NCBI GenBank assembly: GCA_033675265.1
Contig: JAUJYZ010000825.1
Location: 1-64,000 of the forward strand
DNA from: Actinostola sp. cb2023
Taxonomy: Eukaryota; Cnidaria; Anthozoa; Actiniaria; Actinostolidae
Direction: 5' to 3'
Length of the DNA: 64,000 nucleotides
Every line of letters begins with the position of its first letter. Positions within the stretch are counted from its first letter, which is position 1. Below are positions 36,601 through 49,400 of the stretch, piece after piece. The notes beneath the pieces were generated by a model that did not search any database, was not told the origin of the DNA, and saw only the letters and a list, made by a program, of their open reading frames with translations. A program made the position numbers and the translations under genes.

Positions 36601-38487
36601 ATTGCGCCGCAAAAAGACTTCTTAAAGAGAACCGCAATTTGCGAACGTTAGCGGTTTTCTCTTGCGCCTCGGCCATTATTCATAAAAACCGCAATTTGCG
36701 TTTCACGGCATAAGACAATAGAACGCAATAATACGCAAAATTAATTGATTCACCCGCAAAGATAATATATTCGTTTGAGTTGAAGCTCAAATGTGCAAGG
36801 ATTCCACAACAAATCAGTCGATTATTCGAAAAAGATGAAAGCACTTTATGTTTTATATGTTACGTCTGTCGTTCGCTGAAACGCGAAGTGATGACAAGTT
36901 TATGAAAATTATTCACTGACAGCCGCTCTGATCGGTTTTTAGATTTGGAATTCATGTCTTAAGACATCTTAAAATTATACCTTATGAGGAACTAAAGTTA
37001 GGAGTATGAAGATATCGAACTTGACTTTCTCAAGTTCGTGACCGGTTCGATCCGGTTCACGCTGCACGCGTGGCTGGTGTCACACAACACCAAACCAAAC
37101 TAACAAGTATCTCTGAAAAAAGTGTTTGAGAAATGTTCAGATTCATCCAGATTCCAAATAAATGTTTTTCATTTGGTAATAAAGGCCTTTGAGCAAAAAG
37201 ATTTAGGATCAAACAAGTCGTTTATGTGAATAATAATATTCTCAAGAACTCACTTCGTAATCGTAAACAAACATTTCACACCTTGAGCTTGGTTATGTTT
37301 GATAGTTTGATGAGTCGTTCTCTGGTCGTTTTGATTTACCAAATGAGCAAAAGTAACCGTATCTAATGTAAAAGTTCTTTTTGAAATACATTTTGTCGCA
37401 TTTCAGAGTTTATCTGACTAGTTTGTATAAAGTTCCCAAGCTTCCCGTACATTCTCACGGGTTCAACACACCATGTGTCAATCAAACTGTCTACAATTCA
37501 CCAACATCGTAAATCTCGGCATTTGTGTTTTCATAAATCACAGCGTTGTGTTTTAGAGATGAAAAGTTTCAGGTTTCTAGCTGATTTAGTAATCGTTGAC
37601 CGATCTACTAGTAACAGCTTGTTACTTTGGGCGAGTAAATGGACGGACTCGAATCCTGTGGAAAAAAACCTGCACGGTCACGACAAGTCATGCGTATGTT
37701 TTTCACAGTGATTACAAAATCTATTTTAGAAGTTGCGATGTTTTATCCTCAGCCTACGACTATACCGGGTATTGCATGAGTTTCCGAGCATTACTACGAG
37801 TTGTTTGGTTGTTATTGTTGAAATGATTGAAAGTCTACATGTAACTGTAAGATCGTAGATCGACTAAAAACGCAAAGATAATTTATCCGCAATTCACGCA
37901 ACTCGCACACGAACATCTAAAAGAAAGCGCAATTTGCGGTGTTCAGTTTTTAATGAGTTTGGACGCCATTTTGTTTTGCGGTTTCTTTTTGCGCCGCAAA
38001 CCGCAAAATAAACGCAATTGCGGTTCTTGGCTGTTGCAATACTTTTAGGCGGTACTGTAGAAGCTCTTTCTACTTCATGCAACAAATTTTTGCAACCTGC
38101 AACAAATGACCGAAAATTTAATTTGTTGCACGACAAGTTGCACGGACGATGGTAATACGAGAAACATTGCTTTGCAACTTGCAATGCAACAATCTGAAAA
38201 TGTTGCACGACAAGTTGCACGATTTTGTTGCCCATATTACCGCACCTTAAAAGCTCTCGTGTTTGACTAGATGATCTTGCTTTATCAAAATATTGAATTG
38301 AATATTTTGCTTTCAGTCTCTCCTTGTACACACCAAGCGATCTGCCCTAGAGAAGATCACTCTGAAATTCATCGACACCTCCTCCAAGTTTGGCCATGGC
38401 CGCTTCCAGCATCCTGCTGAGAAGAGAGCATTCATGGGCTTGTTGAAGAAGGATAGAGTAAGGGAACAGACAGCTGCTGCAGAATAA
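33623..38487 (+). CDS. RPL3: 60S ribosomal protein L3 (uL3)
   Basis: Seven exons: 33623-33625 (the ATG alone), 34061-34253, 34652-34820, 35131-35266, 35544-35996, 36110-36205 and 38317-38487. The total is 1,221 bp, 406 aa; human is 403 aa. All introns are GT-AG and all phases agree. Protein hallmarks run from the start ([18 protein letters not shown]) through [81 protein letters not shown] and [15 protein letters not shown] to [16 protein letters not shown]. uL3 binds 25S/28S rRNA near the peptidyl transferase centre, and the GAWHPARV loop carries the conserved histidine. A first exon of only the start codon is common in ribosomal-protein genes. Intron 6 (2.1 kb) carries a Harbinger-like element. 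AATAAA lies at 38513-38518. I found no clear box C/D snoRNA in the introns. Confidence 0.97.
35355..35440. repeat. 'GTGATCAAAACCC...GATCAGAGATCAC' foldback repeat
   Basis: Short inverted repeat: GTGATCAAAACCC ... TTGATCAGAGATCAC with the inner pair ATTCTCCTTTGA/GAGGAGAAT. Related copies lie at about 32602-32700, 40445-40515 and 40805-40920. This one is in RPL3 intron 4. Confidence 0.7.
36416..38247. mobile_element. PIF/Harbinger-like non-autonomous element in RPL3 intron 6
   Basis: The ends AGGTGCGGTAATACGGGC and its complement (... ATATTACCGCACCT) are flanked by TAA on both sides (36413-36415, 38248-38250). A 3-bp TAA duplication is typical of PIF/Harbinger. Inverted arms extend roughly 190-250 bp with indels and share GCAACAGCTAAGAACCGC-type text. 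No transposase was recognised in the 1.8-kb element. It occupies most of intron 6. Confidence 0.75.
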
Positions 38488-38512
38488 AGTGTACAAAATC
38501 TTACACAAAGAA

Positions 38513-38547
38513 AATAAAGAATTCTTAACAATTTAGAAGTGTTTTAT
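38513..38547. terminator. Facing poly(A) signals of RPL3 and NOL11
   Basis: AATAAA on plus (38513-38518, 25 bp after the RPL3 stop) and AATAAA on minus (38547-38542, about 98 bp after the NOL11 stop at 38645) face each other. Cleavage 10-30 bp beyond each signal would make the two mature mRNAs overlap by a few tens of bases or abut. Confidence 0.6.
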
Positions 38548-38644
38548 TGTGTGATCTTCCTTTCAATGGGGAATAATGTGCTTGGGGCCGAAGCATTTGT
38601 ATGTTAGTGTTGACAATAATTATTTTGTAGTATTTTATCCCCCT

Positions 38645-41577
38645 TCAAAGCTCTAGCATCTCCACTGTATACAATCCAGGTTTATCATTGTTTGGTAACG
38701 TCTGCTTGTACTTGTAATGCAATAGAAATCCTTCCAAGCGACTCAGTCTCTCGAATAAAGCAACCTGAAATGAAAAACGATTCCCTTTAGGTCAAGAAAA
38801 CAATAGAAATCATAGCCGTAGCAGAGCTTGTAATGCAGAAACGAAAACATCTGGTATCTTGGAAAGTGTAGAAAACATTTATACATCTGTGCATATGATA
38901 GTTGGAATTGCAGTAAATATGTTAGATTGATTCCATTACTTTGCTGAAATCTGACAACTACCAGTGCCAATAAGCAAAACTGTGACTTGTGGTGTGAAGG
39001 AATGTATAGACCTTCCCCTCGTCTGAATGAAAATATATAGTAGTATCCATCTCACCTGGTTGTCAACAGACTTGCTGACATCCCTAAGTAGTTGGTGAAT
39101 ATCTGACATCAAAACAAGGCTAGTGTAGTGTGCATTAACAATCCATCCAGTCCAGTCCAATGCCTGAATTAAATAAAATATTATTTTAGAATCCGCTCAT
39201 CTAGCCTCCTTTTCAGACGCTTTTAATATCGCGGTTTTTCCCCCTCCAACAAGCAAGGCTACCACTCGTCTTGCAGAGTTTGAATATTAGTGCTGGAATA
39301 TTTACAGCTCTTTTGATGCTTAATTTCTCCAAACATCTCTGGTAAAGGCATCCCAGTCGTTCACTAAGTGAACTGCCTGTCCTAGCTGCTATACAAATTT
39401 ATTTACTAACAAAAGTTACCCTAGTCTCCTTCACACCCCTTTTTAGTGACGACACTAATAACAGGTGCGTAGGAGTCTAAAGTTACCCTTGCAGCCCAAC
39501 ACTTTTACCACAGGGAGCCCAAAAGGTAGCTTGTTTTCACTTGTGTGATGTGATGGAATCCCTCTTACCGTGGCATAATCCAGTGGACTGTCATCCCTTG
39601 CAAATGATGTTCTAGGTGCAGTATGGATGATATAAGCCAAAAACTTCATCAATGCCTGTGAAAAAAGTCAAGCTTTAGTAAACATAGATGCAACCATGGC
39701 AACTAAAGCTCCCTTCCATTTACCAGGTTTCAACATCGTTGTCTATCTTGAGGAGACTGATGGGTCTCACTATTTAAAAAAGGAGATACTGTGAAACCCC
39801 CGGGGATTCCCATACTGAAAGGGACGGGGATGATCGTCGTCTCTTTTAGAGGTGTAAATTATGGTTTTTGGTTCCCTTAGGGTGTTCATGACGGAACACC
39901 CATATTTTTAGCCGTCAAGGTATCATTTAGGGTTGCTCGCAAAAATATGAAACTCTACATATATCGTGTTGGTGGTCTAGACTGATCAGGTTCTATCCGG
40001 TTTAGACTATCAATAAAATAATGATTGTGATAGTTACATGTTGATGCTGTGCATAGATTTTGAAAAAAGTTTCATCAGGGTAGCAAAGGGGGGTCATGAT
40101 CACGCTTCACGTGCCATTTTTTCGTAAATTCAAACCTCAAAAGAATCATTTAAGCCATTTCATGCACGTCTTTCTTGCAAGTTTATGGATCACGGTTTTC
40201 TCTTTTGTTTATGAAGTGTTTTTCACGATTCACGTGCCATTTTTGGGCCAAATCACACCGTCGTCACAAGTAACCCCTTTGCTACCCTGTTTCATCAGCA
40301 TTCTGCTGTTTTCAGATCGTATTTTTGTGTAGACTAGTGGCGCCACGAGTCTGAAAAGTGTCACGTTTCTTACTCAAGTGATAGAAGTGCAATCATGAGC
40401 ACAAGGATTCATTTGTTTACATTTCCTGTGTTTATTGCACTTGAAGGACTTCTCCTTTGATTTTGATCAGAGATCATGTTGCATGGAGCCCTTCAAGTGC
40501 AATAAGCACAAGAAAATGAATGTATTTTGCTTTACATTGTGTACATCTGGTCTGTTTTCATGTCATACAAGTTCTGATTCTGCTTGCTTATGTTTGTATC
40601 ACTAGTGAAAACAAAATACTTACAGTAACATTGGGAGAAGTTAATTTCTTGATGCTTTCCTGAATAAATACATCATTGACCGGGTAACTTAGAAGATGAC
40701 ATCTTTACAAGGTAAAGGAGCATCAAAGCATAGAGTGTGTCACACAGAGTCAACAAATACACAAACAAATACACCATTATTAAAAACAAACGCAATGAAG
40801 ATTAGTGACTTGTGATCAAAACCCAAATTCTCCTTTGAAATTCAAAGAATCTTGAGGAGAATTTAGATTTTGATCAGAGATCACTGTCTTGCATTGTTCT
40901 TGTAGGGAGCTCTTCAAATGATTTCATTTACAACAACAACAATGAACTATTAAATAACTTCATTAGTGTCTATAGGATACAGTAAGTTGGACCTCTTCTT
41001 TCCAAATGGACATTGATACATTTTAGCGTTCTCTTCTGTTTCCATTTCTTTCTCTGATTTGTCAGATTCATTATCCTCTGGCTTTTCCTCGTCACCAAAC
41101 ACTGAACTGTCAGCTCTAGACGTAAGATTGCAGCATTGTTAGTAGTTGGACTGTCAAGGTCACATAAGGGGTGTTGAATGATCCCCACAAAAAGTCAGAG
41201 TCTCGCAAAATTTCGGTCAAATTTCGCGGGCATCGTAGTCTCGTTTCCCCCCCCCCCCCCCCCCCCCCCCCCAAAAGGCATCTCAGTTTCTCAAATTATT
41301 GAAAACAAAGGAAATCAGTGGAAAAGTCTCGCCTTGACCATTCGATACCCCTACAGCAATATATACATATGGGACCCAATAGTACATGTATGTCACATGT
41401 ATGTGCCCTTTTGCAGTAGCCTGTGCACAGTCGTTACCCACCACTCCTCCTTCACCTGATACTCCCAGGAGGGGGGAGGGGTGGGTAATGGCTGTACACA
41501 AGCTATCAGCAGCATTGTGATCATTTGAATAAAAATAAAATAATTGATACCTAATAATAATAATAAAATAATAATAG

Positions 41578-41634
<57 letters not shown>

Positions 41635-41651
41635 TTATAAAATAATAATAG

Positions 41652-41682
<31 letters not shown>

Positions 41683-43400
41683 GAATAATAAATTCATTAA
41701 TTTGATTTCACACTGAAGTATAGAGATGTACTTACTGGATTACATACTGAAGACAATAAAACAAGAGCAGATTCTGTATATAATGTTGGTATTTTGGATA
41801 AAGTTATTTATTAACTAAATACTCAAACCAATAAAAAAGCTCTTCGAAACACCCACGAATCTTGCTACAAATTGATTATGGAAACGATACCATAGCAGTT
41901 TTAAAAACAATATACAGCGCGAGAGCGTTGCGTCTCATGACTACCACTTATGAGCACCTGCTAATATACGGGACTTACCAATGTTTTGCTTAAAATTCCT
42001 GGCATGACATTTCTTTTTGTAGCTACAAAATCTCACAAAATCCATGCAGGCAAGTCACTTAAGCGATTCTGTTGCAAGCACTTTAGATACATATTATAAA
42101 CATAATTAATCTATTAGTATCAGCTCAGTACTAGTAAATATTGTTACGTATCTCACAAAATCACAGGCGAGTCGCCCAAGCGATTCTGTTGCAAGCACTT
42201 AGGAAATACATATTATAAACATTAATTAATATATTAGTATCAGCTCATAAATATTGTTGGTATCTCACAAAATCACAGGGAGTCGCCCAAGCGATTCTGT
42301 TGCAAGCACTTAGGAGATACAAATTATAAACATTAATTAATCTATTAGTATCAGCTCAGTAAATAGTATCTAAAATCACAGGCGAGTCGCCCAAGCGATT
42401 CTGTTCAAGCACTTAGGAGATACAAATTATAAACCCTTCTATTAGTATTCTCAGTAAAATTGTTGAGTATCTCACAAAATCACAGGCGAGTCGCCCAAGC
42501 GATTCTGTTGCAAGCACTTAGGAGATACATATTATAAACATTAATTAATCATTAGTATCAGCTCAGTTGGAGACTTGCCACAAGGACTTCTCTTGTATCC
42601 CAGATGTGCGAGGAAGCGAGCCATTGAGGTCGCGAAGCGACTCGAGCGATACCCAAGTGATTATGTGGGGAAGCACTTAGGAGATACATATTATAAACAT
42701 TCTTAGCAGTCAAACAAGGAGGCCAAAACCAGTGGCAACATACACCGTTTCGCGATGTAGTGTCGAAGTACTGAACCACGAAAATGGCGGCAAAAGGGAA
42801 AGCTCGTCTTGGAGGCGTGTTCAGCGATGATATGCAAAAATGCATTTGGCTTACAACCGCAAAGAGAAGAATTTAGAGCATAATAATACTAAATGATAAT
42901 AAATATTTTAAAGCGCTCATAGCGAAAGTTCTGATTACAAAGATATATTATATATACCACCAAGCATACCACATCTTACTTGCGTCCAATTGAGAAGAAT
43001 AACTTTGGTCAACCGAATGTCTTCAGCAACCTTTCTCACAATGTCGTACTGATGTTTACAGTGCAGTACATTTGACCGTTTGGCTGCCCGTCAATTTGTA
43101 CATGGCGAATATCATTCTCACCCAACCGCTGACCCGAAATGGCTGACTACGGTTCATCGGAACTCTTAGTAATTACGAAAATAGACAGCATGCTAAATAT
43201 AAGTGGAATTCCGAAATAATTTGACATAGGATAAATAAATACTACACAATAAACACTACTTATTCTCCTGCTAGCAAACGTAACCTACTGTGAAAAGAAA
43301 TACGATGACAGATGAAACCCACGTATTCCTTATTCAAAGTAATTTGAGGTGGGCATTTCAGATGCCCACCTATGTCCGTATCCAAGGCGTGCGGCTCGTC

Positions 43401-43431
<31 letters not shown>

Positions 43432-46400
43432 ATTCATTAATTTGACACTGAAGTATAGAGATGTACTTACTGGATTACATACTGAAGACAGGAAACAAGA
43501 GCAGATTCAGGGATCCCTTGGATGTTCTTTAGACAGACCAATATCATACTCTGTAATATAACATACCAGTATTACAGCGCGAAGCTCTCAACTACCATTA
43601 TGAGCACCTTTAATGTATTTCATTTGCATATTTTTGTCTCGCCATCCTCCAATTAGCCGTTAGATCAGAGATAAGATAACACAATCCTGCAAAACTGATT
43701 GGATAATGGCTGAGACAAAAGTATGCAAATACAATATATTAGGTGGTCATGTACATTAATTTGCACTTCATGCTCTAAAGTGTTCTTTTAATGTAAGTAA
43801 CTATTGATATTATAAGGTCTATAAGACCTAGTTGTGGTTCATATCTCAAGTACTACTATATTTACCCCTTCATGTTTCTCTGTCAAATGTTTGAGAAGGT
43901 CTGGACTTGAACTGCAAGAGAACGACATTAACAATAGATGGTTTCGGAGCCTGGGTGAGGGAGGGGGGATTGGAAGGGGACTCCTATGTAGTGGTGGGGA
44001 TGCTTATTGCCACTGATTTTGAAAATAACCCCTAAAAGGTACCAGAATCTCAACCTTGTGGGCGTGGCAACAAATAGTTTTTACCCCATCCAAGGTACCA
44101 ATACTATATGAACATCAGTTTCCTGACAACGTCATTATTTTATTTGTGGATAAATACCCTAACCCGGGATAACTAACGGTGGTCAATTTAGTTACAATTT
44201 GAGAACCCCTTTGAAAAGGTGCCACAAGCATCCCCACCCCTCACCCCTGGGTGTTTGACTACAGCTTTTCTTTACGATTGAAGAAACACACAAACTTAGC
44301 TTACCAGCTCCAAGTATAATTAATTTGCAATGATAAAATAAATGGTTTCGATTACCTTCCTGGTATGCATCTTGTTTTGATCAGATTGGTGAGCGCTTCT
44401 TTAGGAAAAAACTTTGTTTCTTCCAGACAACGGGACAACACTGTCAGCACAAAATGCTGAGAAAGTAGGAATTTGCTTTTGTTTTTTTCCTGTGTATTTA
44501 GATCACAAACCAAAAATGATCATTTAAAAAAGTAATGACATGTATATAAACTCTAAAAGGGAAGTCACATCTTACCTTTGCTTTCAGAGATGTTTTCCTG
44601 ACAGTATCAGTAGGATCGCCTTCATCTTGAATAATTTTAAAAGTAAAAGTACAAAATTACTGTAAATTCAATATTCATATACAATATACAATTGAAGCTC
44701 TATTTAAAAGCAGTCACCCATAATTGTGGCCAGCCTCTATTTAGCGGCCAGTGGTCAATGTCCGTAAGAGTGCTTTCACATTGTTTTACACCTCTATTAA
44801 GCGGTTTGTCTCTATTTAGCGGCCAATGGTCAATGTCCAAAAGAGTGCTTTCGCATTGTTTTACACCTCTATTAAGCGGTTTGTCTCTATTTAGCGGCCA
44901 ATGGTCAATGTCCAAAAGAGTGCTTTCGCATTGTTTTACACCTCTATTAAGCGGTTTGTCTCTATTTAGCGGCCACTTGCAAATTCCCTGAGGGTGGCCA
45001 TTTAAATAGAGTTGCCACTGTATCTCAATGTCTTTGCACGGTATGTGTGTACTAGATTGTAAACCATACCTTTTCCTTTATTTAAACATTTTGAATCAAG
45101 ATACTGATTCAACTGCTGAGTAAACACTTTGATTGTTTTTCTCTAGAAAACAAAAGAGAGAGAATAATCACAAATTGCTAAATTAAAGGTTATTTTTTAC
45201 CTTGGTTTCCTTTGGAATCACAAGTTCTAAAAATTGACTTTTTGTTTTTAATTTTTTTTCCAAACAAAAATCACCAAACTGGCTACAATAGTGCATGCTC
45301 TCTGTACCACTGAGATATAGTGCATGCTCTCTGTACCACTGAGATATAGTGCATGCTCTCTGTACCACTGCGATATAGTGCATGCTCTCTGTACCACTGC
45401 GATATAGTGCATGCTCTCTGTACCACTGAGATATAGTGCATGCTCTCTGTACCACTGAGATATAGTGCATGCTCTATGTACCACTGCGATATAGTGCATG
45501 CTCTCTGTACCACTGAGATATAGTGCATGCTCTCTGTACCACTGCGATATAGTGCATTCTCTCTGTACAACTGCGACATAGTGCATGCTCTCTGTACCAC
45601 TGCGATATAGTGCATGCTCTCTGTACCACTGCGATATAGTGCATGCTCTCTGTACCACTGCGATATAGTGCATGCTCTCTGTACCACTGCGATATAGTGC
45701 ATGCTCTCTGTACCACTGCGATATAGTGCATGCTCTCTGTACCACTGCGATATAGTGCATGCTCTCTGTACCACTGCGATATAGTGCATTCTCTCTGTAC
45801 CACTGCGATATAGTGCATGCTCTCTGTACCACTGCGATATAGTGCATGCTCTCTGTACCACTGCGATATAGTGCATTCTCTCTGTACCACTGCGATATAG
45901 TGCATGCTCTCTGTACCACTGCGATATAGTGCATGCTCTCTGTACCACTGCGATATAGTGCATGCTCTCTGTACCACTGCGATATAGTGCATGCTCTATG
46001 TACCACTGCGATATAGTGCATGCTCTCTGTACAACTGCGACATAGTGCATGCTCTCTGTACCACTGCGATATAGTGCATGCTCTCTGTACCACTGCGATA
46101 TAGTGCATGCTCTCTGTACCACTGCGATATAGTGCATGCTCTCTGTACAACTGCGACATAGTGCATGCTCTCTGTACCACTGCGATATAGTGCATGCTCT
46201 CTGTACCACTGCGATATAGTGCATGCTCTCTGTACCACTGCGATATAGTGCATGCTCTCTGTACCACTGCGATATAGTGCATGATCTCTGTACCACTGCG
46301 ATATAGTGGAGGCTCATACATGTAGCTTTGGGGGAGGGGGGAGGCTACTTGCTATTTCGGAATTCCAAACACTTTCACAGTTTACCAAAAGTGCAGATAC

Positions 46401-49400
46401 ATGTATGAGTAAAGCAAAATCAACTATAAAACTTTATTTCTTGGCTATATTTACACTTCCATGTTTGAGTATCTTCAATCTGGGAGAGAAAATCACTTGC
46501 CATGACAGCACAAAGTCAAACTAATTGTGCATGCAAGGCTTAAAACGAGTCTTTCATATTACTGTACCTTTCCTGGGTTTGTTAATCGTGTTAGCATTTG
46601 ATCTTCAGTGGTTTGACTGGTGTTTGTAGAATCAATCCAGTCTTTCAAATCCTAAAAGTTCATTAAAAGATCATTATCATCCCAACTCACCTGGTCAAAG
46701 ATCTCATCATTGCTATCAATAACAAGATGTGTGTGGTCACCATCATCACCATCACCATCACTCATCACTCATCACTCATCACTCATCACTCATCACTCAT
46801 CACCATCACTCATCATCATCACCATCACCATCACTCATCATCATCATCATCACCATTGTATTCTTCTGTTATCATCATAATCATCAAATACTGTTTTCAT
46901 TACCATCATTTTGGATTACATCACTGTCATCACAATGCAATGATTACTGCTTCATCTTCAACACCGTAATAATTATCATCCATCTTATTGTCACCAGCAC
47001 TACCAGGAAAGTATGACAGAGTAGGTGTACATGTACAGTGTACATTGAGCCGTTTTCGTATGCGTGGAAAACCTACGGCACGGAGGTACAGCCATGGTAC
47101 GGAATCGAACACATTCAACGGCACATAAAATCATTGCTCAGCCAATCAGAATGCTTGGCCATGGCATGGCCACCACATGAACCATACCGTAACTACCTCC
47201 CCTCATCCAAAATAAAACTACTCAGACTATACTTGTAAGGTGCCTTTACCTTGCTAGGGTCTGGTAGTTGTGGGATACAAAGTAATGGTTTGATGGGTGT
47301 CACGTCAGATGACCTGACAAGAAAATTCAAGTATTGAAGTAAGTATAGCCTCTAGTCTAACAACAATGAAATTTGAATTAGGCAGAATGCATGTCCAATG
47401 GGACTCGTAATAAAGTGGCCATGACGATTAAAAGGCTTTAAATAAACATGTAACAATCGGCAATCGTTTTAAAAGATGGCGCTCTACAATGTACTACACT
47501 CATGAATTGGCATTTGAACTTCTGCATCCATGTCATTTTGCAAACTTCTATTACCTTGAGCTAGGTGCCAACTTCCCTAAAGCAGTTGCCAGTGATGACT
47601 CTTTAACTGTGTATGAACACACAGCCACACCATGTTTGAAACCTGTGCAGATGTAACCATCTGTACACAGTATGTGCATAGAACCAGAAGAGCTGCTGGT
47701 TAGAGACTTCTCTCCTGTTAACTTTTCTAATGGCACGCAGGCTTGTCTGGTTCCAAACTTTGTATCATATATAGAAAGTGTCTCTGTCAAGAATAGTAAT
47801 AGTTTTGTTTTAATAATTATGTGTATGTATTGCTGGGTTGCAATCATTCCCTGGAGATTTAAAGTACATGTACAAAGGCGCAGCAGCCTTGTTGGTGGTA
47901 CAGACAAGAGAAGCTAATGAGCAATGCTTTGTTATCGGCAACCAACATGGCCACCATGACGTCACATGCAACCAAGCAATATAATAGTATTGATTTATCA
48001 GGGTCCAAAATTAACTTTTTTATATCGGCGCAAACTGGCAAGTAGACAAAAAAATTCAGTCACCAGATGGCAAATTCTGGTCGCCAAAAATACTCCTATT
48101 TGAAAACAACTTTTGTGTACAGAATGGAAACTACAGTACTTTGTATATCCTGCATCGTTTCACATCCCAAAACGTTCAATTGTCTCTTAAACAAACAGTT
48201 TCAGTCATAGAAATAGAGCTCTTCAGCGACAAGAATATGCAAGTAGTGGCTGCGCAATTCATCTCCGCAAAAGACCAGGGCGACGGGAGTTAAATGAACA
48301 AACAATTTTTTTCATTTCCGGTCACACTCAGGGAATCGACTGGTTTGACCGCAAAATTGCCAGCAATGACGTCTGGAATCAAACTTGTGGTCAGATGATC
48401 TTTACCAAACTGTGACAGATCTACTTGTTTGTCTTTTATTACCCACGAAATGTCCAGCGAAAAGAAAGCACATGGCTCTGTGCGCCCGCAATGCATGTTA
48501 GAGAAACCACTGAACAAAAAACATGGTGGCTAGCAAGTTCGACTTGCATTGATCGCAGCTGTTGTGATACATGTAGGTAGATTAACAGGAAATTTACTTT
48601 CAATTTTACTTCAAAAACATTGCCAGGACAAAAGTGAGTCATATCTGAGCAAACGGCTCTGAATTTTATTCTTAATCAATTTCTCTGAACATAATTAACA
48701 ATGAAGTACGATAATAACTTGCCAACTGGCGACCAGTTATAAAATTCTGGTCGCCAGCACTCAATATTTAATTGCATTGGCGACCAGGAAGGCGCAATTT
48801 CGGACCCTGTTCATATGGAATATCATTGAATCACTTTTGCAGCAAAATCTAGAAGCCTTTATTGACACCTATGTTTTCATTTTTCAATTACTGGTTTTAA
48901 AGCTGCAGTATTACCGTGAACACCATTTTCTGTTTGACTTTCATGGCACATGCAAATATGTGTTGAGTCCATAGTTGCCATGGATACTGGTTTCTAAAAA
49001 TAGAAAATGTGCTGTCAATTTGATGTGCATATTTGGACTATCACAGATACCTCAAGTACTACCGAAATCACTCAACTGTTAGCACCGCCAAAATAATGAT
49101 CGATCACGTTTTGAATTTTGGTTAACTCACGTGACCATTTGGAGAAGTCCAAATGGTCATGTGACATTAGTTTCTCACTCTGTTCTGATCATGGAGACCT
49201 ATTTGAATGTTGCATGACCATTTGAGCTCTCCTTTTCGTTATTTTGGCGGCGCTAACAGTTAGGTAAGGTAAGGTAAGGTAAAGACTTTATTTAACGAGG
49301 GTAGCACGTAAAAGTATAAAATACACTTATAAACTTGTGGCCCTCAGCTAATAGTGATTACGGTAGTAACAGGTACACATTTAGCCTGTCAATATCATAG

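Noticed and set aside
33626..38316. Intronic box C/D snoRNAs in RPL3, as found in vertebrates
   Set aside because: No intron showed a convincing C box with a matching D box and terminal stem by eye.
45285..46313. CRISPR-like array
   Set aside because: Direct 29-bp units without unique spacers in an animal gene intron form a minisatellite, not a CRISPR locus.
45248..46321. 344- and 357-aa minus-strand reading frames
   Set aside because: They are translations of the 29-bp satellite, with the same 29-residue cycle in every frame and no non-repeat domain.
46727..47016. Histidine- and serine-rich frames of 80-95 aa
   Set aside because: They are translations of the CATCAC/ATC microsatellite.
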